A stretch of DNA of 64,000 nucleotides from assembly GCA_900110395.1 (NCBI GenBank), contig FODP01000007.1:124001-188000 (forward strand). The letters run 5' to 3'. The first letter of the stretch is position 1; each line of letters opens with the position of its first letter. The notes under the pieces were generated by a model. It saw only the letters and a list, made by a program, of their open reading frames with translations, searched no databases and was not told the origin of the DNA. Of this stretch, positions 27,424 through 37,502 are shown piece by piece. This DNA comes from Rhodospirillales bacterium URHD0017. Lineage in GTDB: Bacteria; Pseudomonadota; Alphaproteobacteria; Reyranellales; Reyranellaceae. The position numbers and the translations under genes were made by a program.

Positions 27424-28113
27424 GTGCAACGCGGCCGGGACGGGTTCCTGCGGGGGATGCGGACCCTGGGGGTCGATGTTTCACGTGAAACACTCGATCA
27501 TCTCGAGGCCCTGGTCCAGACCTTGGGCAAGTGGCAGAAGGCCATCAATTTGGTCGGCCGAACCACGATGGAAGACGTCTGGAGCCGGCATATCCTCGAC
27601 TCGGCCCAGCTAGCCCCTTTGATACCGGCCGAGGCCAAAAGCCTTGCCGATCTGGGCAGCGGCGGCGGGTTTCCCGGCTTGGTCCTTGCGGCGCTGCGTC
27701 CGGATCTCGACATGACCCTGATCGAGGCCGATGCCCGCAAGGCCGCATTCCTGGGAGAGGCCGCCCGGCGCATGGCCCTGACGAAACCTCCACGGATCGT
27801 CATCGGCCGTATCGAACAGGCGCCGGCGACCAAAGCCGATATCGTGACGGCCCGAGCCCTGGCGCCGCTCGGCCAATTGCTCGCCTGGGCGGATCGCCAT
27901 CGAGGCGATACCGCTATTTGCCTTTTCCACAAGGGGAAAGGGTGGCAGGCGGAATTGACTGAGGCCACTAAGGACTGGGACATTGCCTGCCAACCCCTTA
28001 GCAGCATAACAGACAGTGACGCCGTCATCCTCCGAATCGGCTCCTACGCTTCAGCAGATATTTGCGATCGCCAACCAGAAGGGCGGCGTCGGCAAGACCA
28101 CGACGGCGATTAA
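27424..28113 (+). CDS. rsmG: 16S rRNA (guanine-N7)-methyltransferase RsmG
   Basis: RsmG makes m7G527 in 16S rRNA using SAM. 'LADLGSGGGFPGLVLA' is the SAM-binding motif, and 'WQKAINLV' with 'WSRHILDS' are family signatures. The start is uncertain: GTG 27424 (229 residues) is favoured because it keeps the usual residues before VSRETL; TTG 27415 and ATG 27457 are possible. 'DVSRETL' is encoded by the second parS. The reading frame runs 98 bases into parA and its last 25 or so residues (ending RRRQDHDGD) are merely the parA sequence read out of frame, so the true C-terminus may have been altered by a frameshift. Confidence 0.88.
   Translation: MQRGRDGFLRGMRTLGVDVSRETLDHLEALVQTLGKWQKAINLVGRTTMEDVWSRHILDSAQLAPLIPAEAKSLADLGSGGGFPGLVLAALRPDLDMTLIEADARKAAFLGEAARRMALTKPPRIVIGRIEQAPATKADIVTARALAPLGQLLAWADRHRGDTAICLFHKGKGWQAELTEATKDWDIACQPLSSITDSDAVILRIGSYASADICDRQPEGRRRQDHDGD
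27477..27492. other. parS: parS site 2 (ParB binding site) inside rsmG
   Basis: A second exact copy of TGTTTCACGTGAAACA, 533 bp from the first. It encodes V-S-R-E-T in RsmG, a sequence I remember as common in alphaproteobacterial RsmG proteins for this reason. Confidence 0.95.
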
Positions 28114-28861
28114 CCTCGCCACGGCGTTGGCGGCCGTCGGCGAATCCGTGCTGCTGATCGATCTCGACCCTCAAGGCAATGCGTCGACCGGCCTCGGCCT
28201 CTCAAAGAGTGAGCGCTCACCCGGTTCCTATGAATTTCTGCTCGGTTTGGCGCCGCTGGCCGACTGCGTGCGGCCCTCGCAGATTCCCGGCCTGTCGGTG
28301 ATGCCGGCATCGGTCTCGCTGGCCGGCGCCGAGATCGAGCTCATCGACCTCGAGCGGCGCGAGCATCGCCTGGCCGACGCCCTCAACGCGCCGGGCGCCG
28401 ACGCGCGCGAGCGCTGGACCACTGTGCTGGTCGACTGCCCACCCTCGCTCGGCCTCGTCACCCTGAACGCCCTGGTCGCCGTCGATGCGATCCTGGTGCC
28501 GCTGCAGGCCGAGTTCCTGGCGCTCGAGGGCATCGGCGCCCTGGTCAACACCGTGGCGAGGATCAGGAAAAGTCTCAACCCCAAGTTGCACATCACCGGC
28601 GTCGTGCTGACCATGGTCGACCGCCGCATGACCTTGAGCCAGCAGGTCGAGGCCGACGTGCGCGCCCATTTCGGCGAGCTCGTGTTCGGCACGACGATCC
28701 CGCGCAACGTGCGCATCGCCGAGGCGCCGTCGCATGGATTGCCGGTGCTGATCTACGACAATGCCTGCGCCGGCGCGCAGGCCTACATCCTGCTGGCGAG
28801 CGAGTTCATCCGCCGCCGGCGCAACGCAACCGTCGAGGCCACCCATGAGCCAGCCTCCTAA
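28016..28861 (+). CDS. parA: Chromosome-partitioning ATPase ParA
   Basis: 281 residues from a GTG at 28016. The deviant Walker A motif KGGVGKTTT begins at residue 22 (Lys22, Lys27); 'LLIDLDPQGNASTGLG' and 'VLVDCPPSLGLVT' are the A' and Walker B regions. ParA binds DNA non-specifically with ATP and is driven by ParB-parS to segregate the origin region. No upstream DNA-binding domain, hence the chromosomal (Soj) type. The end overlaps the parB start by 17 bases. Confidence 0.96.
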   Translation: MTPSSSESAPTLQQIFAIANQKGGVGKTTTAINLATALAAVGESVLLIDLDPQGNASTGLGLSKSERSPGSYEFLLGLAPLADCVRPSQIPGLSVMPASVSLAGAEIELIDLERREHRLADALNAPGADARERWTTVLVDCPPSLGLVTLNALVAVDAILVPLQAEFLALEGIGALVNTVARIRKSLNPKLHITGVVLTMVDRRMTLSQQVEADVRAHFGELVFGTTIPRNVRIAEAPSHGLPVLIYDNACAGAQAYILLASEFIRRRRNATVEATHEPAS

Positions 28862-29780
28862 GCCGCGCGGCCTCGGCCGCGGCCTGTCCGCTCTCCTGGG
28901 CGACGATGAAGTCATCGCCACCGTGGCGCCGCCGCCGGCAGCGCCCCACGCGGAAGCGCCCGCGACGGCACGGCCGCCCTCGCCCATCCGCGCCACGCTC
29001 ACCTTGCCAATCGGCCATCTGAGAGCGGGCCGCATGCAGCCGCGCACCACCTTCGACGAGATGGACACGCTCGTCGACTCGGTGAAGGAGTTTGGCCTGC
29101 TGCAGCCCATCCTGGTGCGGCCGGTTGCCGGGCAAACCGACTCCTACGAGATCGTCGCCGGCGAGCGGCGTTGGCGCGCGGCGCAGAAGGCGCAGCTGCA
29201 CGAAGTGCCGGTGGTGGTGCGCACCATGGGCGACCAGGACGCCCTGCAGCTCGGCCTGATCGAGAACCTGCAGCGCGCCGATCTCACGGCGGTCGACGAG
29301 GCGCTGGGCTACCGCCGACTGTCCGACGAGTTCAAGCAGACCCAGGAAGACATCGCCAAGACCGTGGGCAAGAGCCGCCCGCATGTCGCCAACACGGTCC
29401 GCCTCCTCGACCTGCCGGGCGCGGTGCAGGAAATGATCCGGCGCGGCGAGCTTTCAGCCGGCCAGGCGCGGGCGTTGATCGGCCTGCCCGATCCGCTGGC
29501 GGTGGCGCAGCGGGCGATCGACGAGAAGCTGACGGCGCGCGACCTCGAGCGCCTGGGCGGCGAGCTCAAGCCCAAGGCCAAGGGCGGACGGCCGAGGACG
29601 GCCGCCAGCAGCACGGCCAAGAGCGCCGACACCAAGGCGCTGGAGAAGCGCATCGAAGAAGCGCTGGGCCTGAAGGCCGACCTGCAGTTGCGCGGGCTGG
29701 GCGAGCAGAGCCTGCTCACCCTGGAGATCCGCGACTTCGACCAGCTCGACACGGTCGTGGAGCGGCTGACGCGGCGATGA
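28845..29780 (+). CDS. parB: Chromosome-partitioning protein ParB
   Basis: 311 residues from the ATG at 28845. The N-terminal 'RGLGRGLSALL' (residues 8-18) contacts ParA; the CTPase domain has GERRWRAA (106-113) and ENLQR (140-144); the HTH region 'QEDIAKTVGKSRPHVANTVRLL' reads parS; the C-terminal 'FDQLDTVVERL' is the dimerisation helix. A Lys/Ala/Thr-rich linker precedes it. It loads as a CTP-dependent clamp at the parS sites upstream. Confidence 0.97.
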   Translation: MSQPPKPRGLGRGLSALLGDDEVIATVAPPPAAPHAEAPATARPPSPIRATLTLPIGHLRAGRMQPRTTFDEMDTLVDSVKEFGLLQPILVRPVAGQTDSYEIVAGERRWRAAQKAQLHEVPVVVRTMGDQDALQLGLIENLQRADLTAVDEALGYRRLSDEFKQTQEDIAKTVGKSRPHVANTVRLLDLPGAVQEMIRRGELSAGQARALIGLPDPLAVAQRAIDEKLTARDLERLGGELKPKAKGGRPRTAASSTAKSADTKALEKRIEEALGLKADLQLRGLGEQSLLTLEIRDFDQLDTVVERLTRR

Positions 29781-29819
29781 CGTTGTCATCTCGAGCGTAG
29801 GGACCTTCACCCTGGCGTC

Positions 29820-30207
29820 ATGTCCGTCCTGTCCAGCCGCACCCAGCGCATCCTCGCTGCGCCGGTCCTGCCCCTGCTGCTGTCGCTCGCGGCGGCGCGC
29901 ATCACCTTCCTGACGGCCGACGCGGTGTTCGTATCGTGGGCAGCGATGCGCCGGCATGGGCAAGTGTCTGCATGCCCGCCGCCTGACGGCGCTCAGCGGC
30001 GAGAAGATCCCGTTGCGCGCCGGCGAACTCGAGCTTCTGAAACTGTTCGTCGAGAATCCCAACCATCGCGAGATGGAGGCGTTCGACCGCGCCATCGACA
30101 TCCGCATCCTGAGAAACCGCCGCAAGGTCGAAGTCGATCCGTCGCGGCCGACGTCGATTCGCACTGTTCGCAGCGCGGGCTACATGTTCGTGCCGCCTGA
30201 CGATTAG
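29820..30207 (+). pseudogene. Chimeric gene remnant: possible MATE start plus OmpR-type regulator end
   Basis: Two pieces of decayed genes are visible. At 29820-29930, 'SRTQRILAAPVLPLLLSLAA' resembles the N-terminus of MATE-family exporters (tentative). From about 29956 to 30207, 'LTALSGEKIPLRAGELELLKLFVENP', then 'FDRAIDIRILRNRRKVEVDP', then 'IRTVRSAGYMFVP' clearly match the winged-helix output domain of OmpR-type response regulators, but the receiver domain is absent and about 10 residues are missing between the two helices (NHRE runs straight into MEAFDR). The 83-residue frame could still be translated, but looks like debris. Confidence 0.65.
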
Positions 30208-30292
30208 GCTCGGCTGGTCTGCAACCTGCGAGCAACACGCCGCGTTTACCGCTCCGGCCGGTCGGATTAGTGTGAACGTCGGAGGGTGACCC

Positions 30293-30697
30293 ATGTCCAG
30301 TGAATCGCTGCACGAAGACGCCGGCAAGCTAGGGCCCGCGGTCATCGACCAGCACCGCGCCATCGTCTCGCTGATGGAGGAGCTGGAGGCCGTCGACTGG
30401 TACAACCAGCGCGCCAAGGCGACCGGCAATCCTGAGCTGCGCGCCATCCTCGAGCACAATCGCGACGAGGAGAAGGAGCACGCGGCGATGGCGCTGGAAT
30501 GGTTGCGCCGCAGCGATCCGACCCTGTCGAAGCATCTCAAGACCTTCCTGTTCACCCAAGGCCCGATCACTGGTATCGAGGCGACGGTGGAAGAAAAGGG
30601 CGGCAGCGGCAGCGCTGGCGTCAGCGACGACGGCAGCCTGGGCATCGGCAGCCTGCGATCAGCCAAGCCAGCGGCCAAAGTGGAGGGCGCGAAATGA
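30293..30697 (+). CDS. Encapsulated ferritin-like protein EncFtn (encapsulin cargo)
   Basis: A 134-residue ferroxidase cargo. Residues 26-40 (SLMEELEAVDWYNQR) and 54-64 (EHNRDEEKEHA) match the EncFtn half-ferritin; by comparison with the Rhodospirillum rubrum protein, Glu30, Glu60 and His63 would be the iron ligands and Glu29, Glu32, Trp36 and Tyr37 the entry site. EncFtn forms annular decamers that oxidise Fe2+. Residues 113-122 (DGSLGIGSLR) fit the C-terminal targeting peptide that docks cargo in the shell, here followed by 12 extra residues. GGAGGG lies six bases before the ATG. The stop overlaps the shell gene (ATGA). Confidence 0.93.
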   Translation: MSSESLHEDAGKLGPAVIDQHRAIVSLMEELEAVDWYNQRAKATGNPELRAILEHNRDEEKEHAAMALEWLRRSDPTLSKHLKTFLFTQGPITGIEATVEEKGGSGSAGVSDDGSLGIGSLRSAKPAAKVEGAK

Positions 30698-31518
30698 AGA
30701 ACCATCTTTCCCGCGATCGCGCGCCGATCACCGAGGCCGGCTGGGAGGAGATCGAGAAGGAAGCCAAGCGCACGCTTCGCGGCATGCTCGCCGCGCGCCG
30801 CGTCGTTGAGTTTCGCGGACCGCTGGGTTGGGACGACTCCGACGTCGAGCTGGGCCGCGCCGACCCGATCTCTTCGCCGCCAAGCGGCCCGGACGTGCAG
30901 GCGCGCCTGCGCCGCGTCCAGCCGCTGGTCGAACTGCGCATTCCCTTCGAGGTATCGCGCGCCGAGCTCGACGCCATCGATCGCGGCGCCCGCGACCCCG
31001 ATCTCGATTCGGTGATCGCCGCGGCGCGCCAGATCGCCATCGCCGAGGACCGTGCCATCTTCCACGGCTACAAGGCCGCCCACATCACCGGCATCTGCGA
31101 GGCCGCGGCGTCGACGGCGGTGCCGCTGGGCAGCAGCCATGCCGACTATCCCGGCGCGGTGTCGGCGGCCCTCACCAAGCTGCGCGACGAGGGCATCGAA
31201 GGGCCCTTCGCCGTGGTCCTGAACGAGCAGCTCTACAAGGACCTCGCGGCGCGGACCGACTCGGGCTACCCGATCCTGAGCCATGTCCAGCGCCTGGTCG
31301 ACGGCGACATCGTCTGGGCGGCCGGCCTCGATGGCGGCCTGGTGCTGTCGATGCGCGGCGGCGACTTCGAGCTCACGGTCGGCCAGGACTTCTCGATCGG
31401 CTATCTCGAGCACGACCTGCAGAGTGTGCGGCTTTACATCGAAGAGAGCTTCACCTTCCTGGTCCTGACCGAACAGGCCGCGGTGCCGCTCACCGTGGCG
31501 AGCGGCAAGAAGGGCTGA
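30694..31518 (+). CDS. Encapsulin shell protein (family 1, HK97 fold)
   Basis: 274 residues from the ATG at 30694, which overlaps the cargo stop and has GGAGGG upstream; the longer open frame upstream is a shadow of the cargo gene. 'RDRAPITEAGWEEIEKEAKRTL' and 'ARRVVEFRGPLGWD' at the N-terminus, then 'YPILSHVQRLVDGDIVWAAGLDGG' and 'VGQDFSIGYLEHD', are typical of Linocin/CFP29-type encapsulins. It self-assembles into a protein nanocompartment that encloses EncFtn and stores iron. Coupled translation sets a high shell-to-cargo ratio. Its stop is two bases from the stop of convergent gene 31520-32500. Confidence 0.95.
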   Translation: MKNHLSRDRAPITEAGWEEIEKEAKRTLRGMLAARRVVEFRGPLGWDDSDVELGRADPISSPPSGPDVQARLRRVQPLVELRIPFEVSRAELDAIDRGARDPDLDSVIAAARQIAIAEDRAIFHGYKAAHITGICEAAASTAVPLGSSHADYPGAVSAALTKLRDEGIEGPFAVVLNEQLYKDLAARTDSGYPILSHVQRLVDGDIVWAAGLDGGLVLSMRGGDFELTVGQDFSIGYLEHDLQSVRLYIEESFTFLVLTEQAAVPLTVASGKKG

Positions 31519-31519
31519 C

Positions 31520-32500
31520 CTACTTCAGCTTGAACAGCGCACGCACGAACTCGCCGACCGCCGCCTGCGCGGCCGTGGCGGCGGCGGCGTTGCGACCGAC
31601 ATGCGGGTCGAGCTGCACGCAGGTGTCGGTGTAGGCAAAGGGTGAACCGGTCGCGGTGTTGACCAGGACACCGGCCGGTCCTTCCTTGATGGTGCAGGCC
31701 CGCACCGTTTGCGCGCCCTTGGCGACCGCTACTGCTCCCAGCGGCGAGTCGAAGCCGTGCTGGGCGTCGGCGTATTCGGTGAGCTCGACGTCGCGGCCGG
31801 CGCTCTTCAGACGCGCCAGGAAGGCCTTGCACGAGGACACCGGATTGTAGTCGTCGGCAATGCCGTGAAAGATCCGGATGGGTGCCGCCGCGACATCGGT
31901 GTCGTCGATGTAGCTCGTGGCGCAGTCCGGATAGAACGGGATGTAGGCCGCGAACGACGCGCCCGACTTGTTCCACATCTTGTGGAAGCGCGTCAGGCTG
32001 GCGTAAAGCGCGGCCTGCCCGCCGCGCGAGAAACCCATAAGGACGATGCGCTGCGGATCGACGCGCGGGTGCTGGGCGAGGATCGCCAGCGCGCCGTAGA
32101 TATCGAGGATGAAGTTCAGCCGGCCGAGCTGGGCCTGGTTCATGTTGACCGAGGTCAAGCCGCGGCCGGTGAAGCCGTCGATCGCAAAGGTCGACACACC
32201 CATGGCGTTGAACTGGCGGCTCCAGGCATCGACGTTCGAGCCCATCCCGCCCGAGCCATGGATCAGGACGACGACCGGCAGCTTGCCCATCCCCTGGCCC
32301 GTGCCCTGGGCGATGCGGAGCTGGCCCGCCACCGTCACCGCCTTGCCGTCCTTGCCGGCGAGGAAGTCGGAATCGCTCAAGGTCATCGTCGGAATGGCAT
32401 GAAGCTCGGTGCGCGGAGCGATGTCGGCCGTCGAGGTCTGGGCGCCGGCCATCGCCGGCAACAGGGCGGCTGCCAGAACGGCCAAAAGTCCAGGTTTCAT
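31520..32500 (-). CDS. Secreted dienelactone hydrolase-family alpha/beta hydrolase
   Basis: 326 residues from the ATG at 32500, preceded by a strong GGGGGAGGAAA. Residues 1-20 are a Sec signal ending A-G-A / Q. 'VVVLIHGSGGMGSNVDAW' is the oxyanion region; 'VLMGFSRGGQAAL' carries the nucleophilic Ser; 'DAQHGFD' the catalytic His; the acid is probably in 'RIFHGIADDYNP'. Cysteines in the mature part (PDCATS, SSCKAF, RACTIK, DTCVQL) suggest disulfides. Substrate unknown. It follows holA on the same strand by 14 bases. Confidence 0.87.
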   Translation of the reverse strand: MKPGLLAVLAAALLPAMAGAQTSTADIAPRTELHAIPTMTLSDSDFLAGKDGKAVTVAGQLRIAQGTGQGMGKLPVVVLIHGSGGMGSNVDAWSRQFNAMGVSTFAIDGFTGRGLTSVNMNQAQLGRLNFILDIYGALAILAQHPRVDPQRIVLMGFSRGGQAALYASLTRFHKMWNKSGASFAAYIPFYPDCATSYIDDTDVAAAPIRIFHGIADDYNPVSSCKAFLARLKSAGRDVELTEYADAQHGFDSPLGAVAVAKGAQTVRACTIKEGPAGVLVNTATGSPFAYTDTCVQLDPHVGRNAAAATAAQAAVGEFVRALFKLK

Positions 32501-32514
32501 TGTTTCCTCCCCCT

Positions 32515-33573
32515 TCAGCGGCGCTGGCGCGCCGACCGTGCCGACGACGCCAGCGCCAGGCACAGCCTGCGCGCGATCGCCTCGTCGGGATAGCCCGTCG
32601 ACTTGCACTCCTGCTCGGCCCTCAGGATCACCAGCAGCGCCGAGCTGAGGCGGCCGAGCGGCCAGGCGCGCAGATGGCGCTCGAAGCGCTGGCGCACCGG
32701 GCCGCCGCGCGGCAGGCCGCGCGCCTTGAACATCGCGCCTTCGAGGTTGCCGCCGCCCTTCCCCTCGAATCCGGCCGCGTGGCCTGCCACCAGGTGGAGC
32801 TGGTCAGTGTGGCGCTGCAGGGCGCGCACGAGCTGCACAGGGTTGCCGCCTTCGGCGAACACGCGGTCGAGGGCGCGGTCGAGGGCGACGAGCTCGCCAT
32901 CGAAGGTGGCGGCGACGACATCGTCGATGCCGATCGCCGCGGTGTCGCCCAGCACCGCCAGTGCGTCATCGAGCGAGACCGCCTTGCTGCCGTCGCCTTG
33001 CTTGTAGAGCAGGAGCTTGTCGATCTCGCTGCGGCTCTGGCCGCGATCGCCGCCGAGCCGCTCGACGATCCATTCCAGCGCATCGGCATCGACGGAGAGT
33101 CCTTGCGCCCGCGCGGCGCCTTCGACCAGGCCTTCGAGGGCGGCCTCGTTGTCCATGTAGCAGGGCAGCGCGGCCAGGCAGGCCTCGGTCTCGGCCAGCG
33201 TGCGCAGGCCCGAGCGCGGTGTGAGATTGCCGCCTTCGATCACGATCAGGGCGTCGCCGGCCGTCGCCTCGACCAGGTTCTCGAGCGCCGCCGTCGTCTC
33301 CTCACCGGCCGGCCGCACGCGGATCACGCGCCGGCCGCCCATCAACGACATGGCGCCGAACTCGTCGGCCAGCCGCGCCGGGTCGCCCTTCAGGACGTCG
33401 CCGCCGATGTCGACGACGCGAAATGGGTCCTTGAGGTCCTCGCACACGGTCCTAGCCAGAGCCGACGCGCGTTCGGCGATCAACCCGTCGTCATTGCCGT
33501 AGATGACGACGCCGCGGATCTTGGGATCCGGCTTTTTGAGGAAGGCGTCGACCTGGCGCGGCTCGATCTTCAC
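32515..33573 (-). CDS. holA: DNA polymerase III subunit delta
   Basis: The delta subunit of the clamp loader opens the beta clamp. 352 residues from a GTG start ('MKIEPRQVDAFLKKPD', 'VVIYGNDDGLIAERASAL', 'LMGGRRVIRVRPA'), all family-typical. Domain plan: AAA+-like N-terminal part, then a helical C-terminal collar ('NPVQLVRALQRHTDQLHLV'). In alphaproteobacteria holA usually sits near leuS and an LptE/DUF gene, as here. Confidence 0.93.
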   Translation of the reverse strand: MKIEPRQVDAFLKKPDPKIRGVVIYGNDDGLIAERASALARTVCEDLKDPFRVVDIGGDVLKGDPARLADEFGAMSLMGGRRVIRVRPAGEETTAALENLVEATAGDALIVIEGGNLTPRSGLRTLAETEACLAALPCYMDNEAALEGLVEGAARAQGLSVDADALEWIVERLGGDRGQSRSEIDKLLLYKQGDGSKAVSLDDALAVLGDTAAIGIDDVVAATFDGELVALDRALDRVFAEGGNPVQLVRALQRHTDQLHLVAGHAAGFEGKGGGNLEGAMFKARGLPRGGPVRQRFERHLRAWPLGRLSSALLVILRAEQECKSTGYPDEAIARRLCLALASSARSARQRR

Positions 33574-33597
33574 ACAAACGTCCTCGCCGCGAGCGTG

Positions 33598-33768
33598 TCA
33601 GGTCTTCTCCGCATCGCTGGCGGCATCAGGTTTGTCCGCCGCCGGGGCATTCTCCAGCCTGGCGCGTTCGCGCGCCTCCTTCTTGGCCTGGGCTTTCTCG
33701 GCGACCTTGATGGCCTTGAGCCGCTCGCGCTCGCGGCGCTCGAAGTCGTAGTTTGGTTTGCGAGCCAT
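33598..33768 (-). CDS. Small basic conserved protein
   Basis: A 56-residue frame between holA and leuS. It begins MARKPNYDFERRERERL and continues as a Lys/Arg/Glu/Ala-rich helix ('AIKVAEKAQAKKEARERARLE') with a Pro/Ala-rich acidic tail. I recall near-identical N-terminal 'MARKPNYxFER' small proteins annotated as hypothetical in alphaproteobacteria, so it is probably real and conserved. The high charge and helix suggest RNA or ribosome association; that is inference. Gaps to leuS and holA are 27 and 24 bases. Confidence 0.7.
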   Translation of the reverse strand: MARKPNYDFERRERERLKAIKVAEKAQAKKEARERARLENAPAADKPDAASDAEKT

Positions 33769-33795
33769 TGATGGGCCTCTTGAGCTGGGCGGCGA

Positions 33796-36414
<2,619 letters not shown>

Positions 36415-36444
36415 GGTTTGATTCCAAAAAAGCGAGACTAGCCC

Positions 36445-36486
36445 AGAAAAGACCAGCCTAGAAAAGACCAGCCTAGAAAAGACTGG
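36445..36486. repeat. Tandem 15-bp repeat (2.7 copies)
   Basis: AGAAAAGACCAGCCT repeats twice perfectly and then partly. It lies between the DUF3576 terminator and leuS; read on the minus strand it supplies three T-rich tracts (TCTTTTCT) after the hairpin. Confidence 0.85.
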
Positions 36487-36514
36487 GGCCGCAGCGGATG
36501 CCCGCTGCGGCCCC
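36485..36514 (-). terminator. Intrinsic terminator of the DUF3576 gene
   Basis: A 13-bp perfect stem GGGGCCGCAGCGG / CCGCTGCGGCCCC with a four-base loop, followed on the minus strand by AGTCTTTTCT. It lies 24 bases after the DUF3576 stop. Confidence 0.8.
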
Positions 36515-36538
36515 GATCGTCAAGCGTTGCGAGAGACG

Positions 36539-37111
36539 TCAGGAGCCGCCGGCGATGCGAAGCTGGCGCGCCCGGGTAAGGATGGCGTTCTCGATGTCAA
36601 CATTGGTGCGCGGATCGACCTGGGCGTCGACCCAGGTGCCGCCCTTGGGCGAGGTCTGCTGCTTGAACACCGAGACCCGCACGCCGTCGGCCCGCAATTC
36701 GCGGTCGAGGATGGTGACCTGGACCTTCATGCGCTCGTTGGGGGTCTCTGCTGGCGTATACCAATCCGTGATGATTACACCGCCAAATGGGTCAGCGGAG
36801 ACCAGCGGGATGAAGTTGATGGTGTCGAGCGAGGCCCGCCACAGGTAGGCGTTCACCGCCACGCCGGTGCCGTCGCCGCTGGTGTCCTTGGGCTTGGAGC
36901 CGAACAGGCCGCCCGGGCCGAATAGGCTGCCCTCCTCGCGGTTGCGGCCGCCCAGGCCCTGGTTGATCTGCCGTTTCGTCGCCCCCTTCGTCGCGTTGCG
37001 CGAGTCGCTCTCCTTGACTGCATCGGGGTCACCGCCACAGGCGCCCACCCCGAGGCAGAGGCCAACCGCGAAAATCACGGAGATAACGACGGAAATCAGC
37101 GAAACCGGCAT
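36539..37111 (-). CDS. DUF3576 lipoprotein
   Basis: 190 residues from the ATG at 37111. A hydrophobic leader ends in a lipobox V-G-A-C with Cys25, so the mature protein should be a membrane-anchored lipoprotein. The conserved C-terminal part 'VNAYLWRASLDTINFIPLVSADPFGGVIITDWY' is diagnostic of DUF3576, an alphaproteobacterial family of unknown function. The linker is Gly/Lys-rich. It is upstream of leuS on the same strand but separated from it by a terminator. Confidence 0.88.
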   Translation of the reverse strand: MPVSLISVVISVIFAVGLCLGVGACGGDPDAVKESDSRNATKGATKRQINQGLGGRNREEGSLFGPGGLFGSKPKDTSGDGTGVAVNAYLWRASLDTINFIPLVSADPFGGVIITDWYTPAETPNERMKVQVTILDRELRADGVRVSVFKQQTSPKGGTWVDAQVDPRTNVDIENAILTRARQLRIAGGS

Positions 37112-37384
37112 TTTCGGGTGTTCCTTGCCATTTGGCCAAGATATCACAGGGGCGGACAGCACCTAAAGCTAAGGTAATCCGAAAGACAAGCGACGGGGTA
37201 CCGCACTACTTATTGTTTCTCAACGCAACTTGGGTTCTACGAAACACAGTCCTATAAAAAGACTAATGCAATCAAGGCCGACGCAGCGCGTGCCCTCAGC
37301 CGGCAGAATGCCTCGGATTGTGGCCCAAAATGTGACAAAGACGCCACACGTGCGGGGAGAATCGTGCGCTGGCGCGTCCATTTC

Positions 37385-37413
37385 TTGACCCTCGTTTGGC
37401 GTGAGTGTTTTAT
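37385..37413 (+). promoter_or_regulatory. Probable sigma-70 promoter of the porin gene
   Basis: TTGACC (37385-37390), a 17-base spacer and TTTTAT (37408-37413). It lies in the 391-bp gap 37112-37502, otherwise without a gene, which is AT-rich for this genome. It predicts a leader of about 80 nucleotides. Confidence 0.6.
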
Positions 37414-37502
37414 TAGCGCGGCCGTATTGGCGGGTCGTGTTCCGCCGGTCGGACAGGCCTTTTGGTACGTACCAGTCTCTGATCAATGAGAGAGGGAGAA
37501 TG

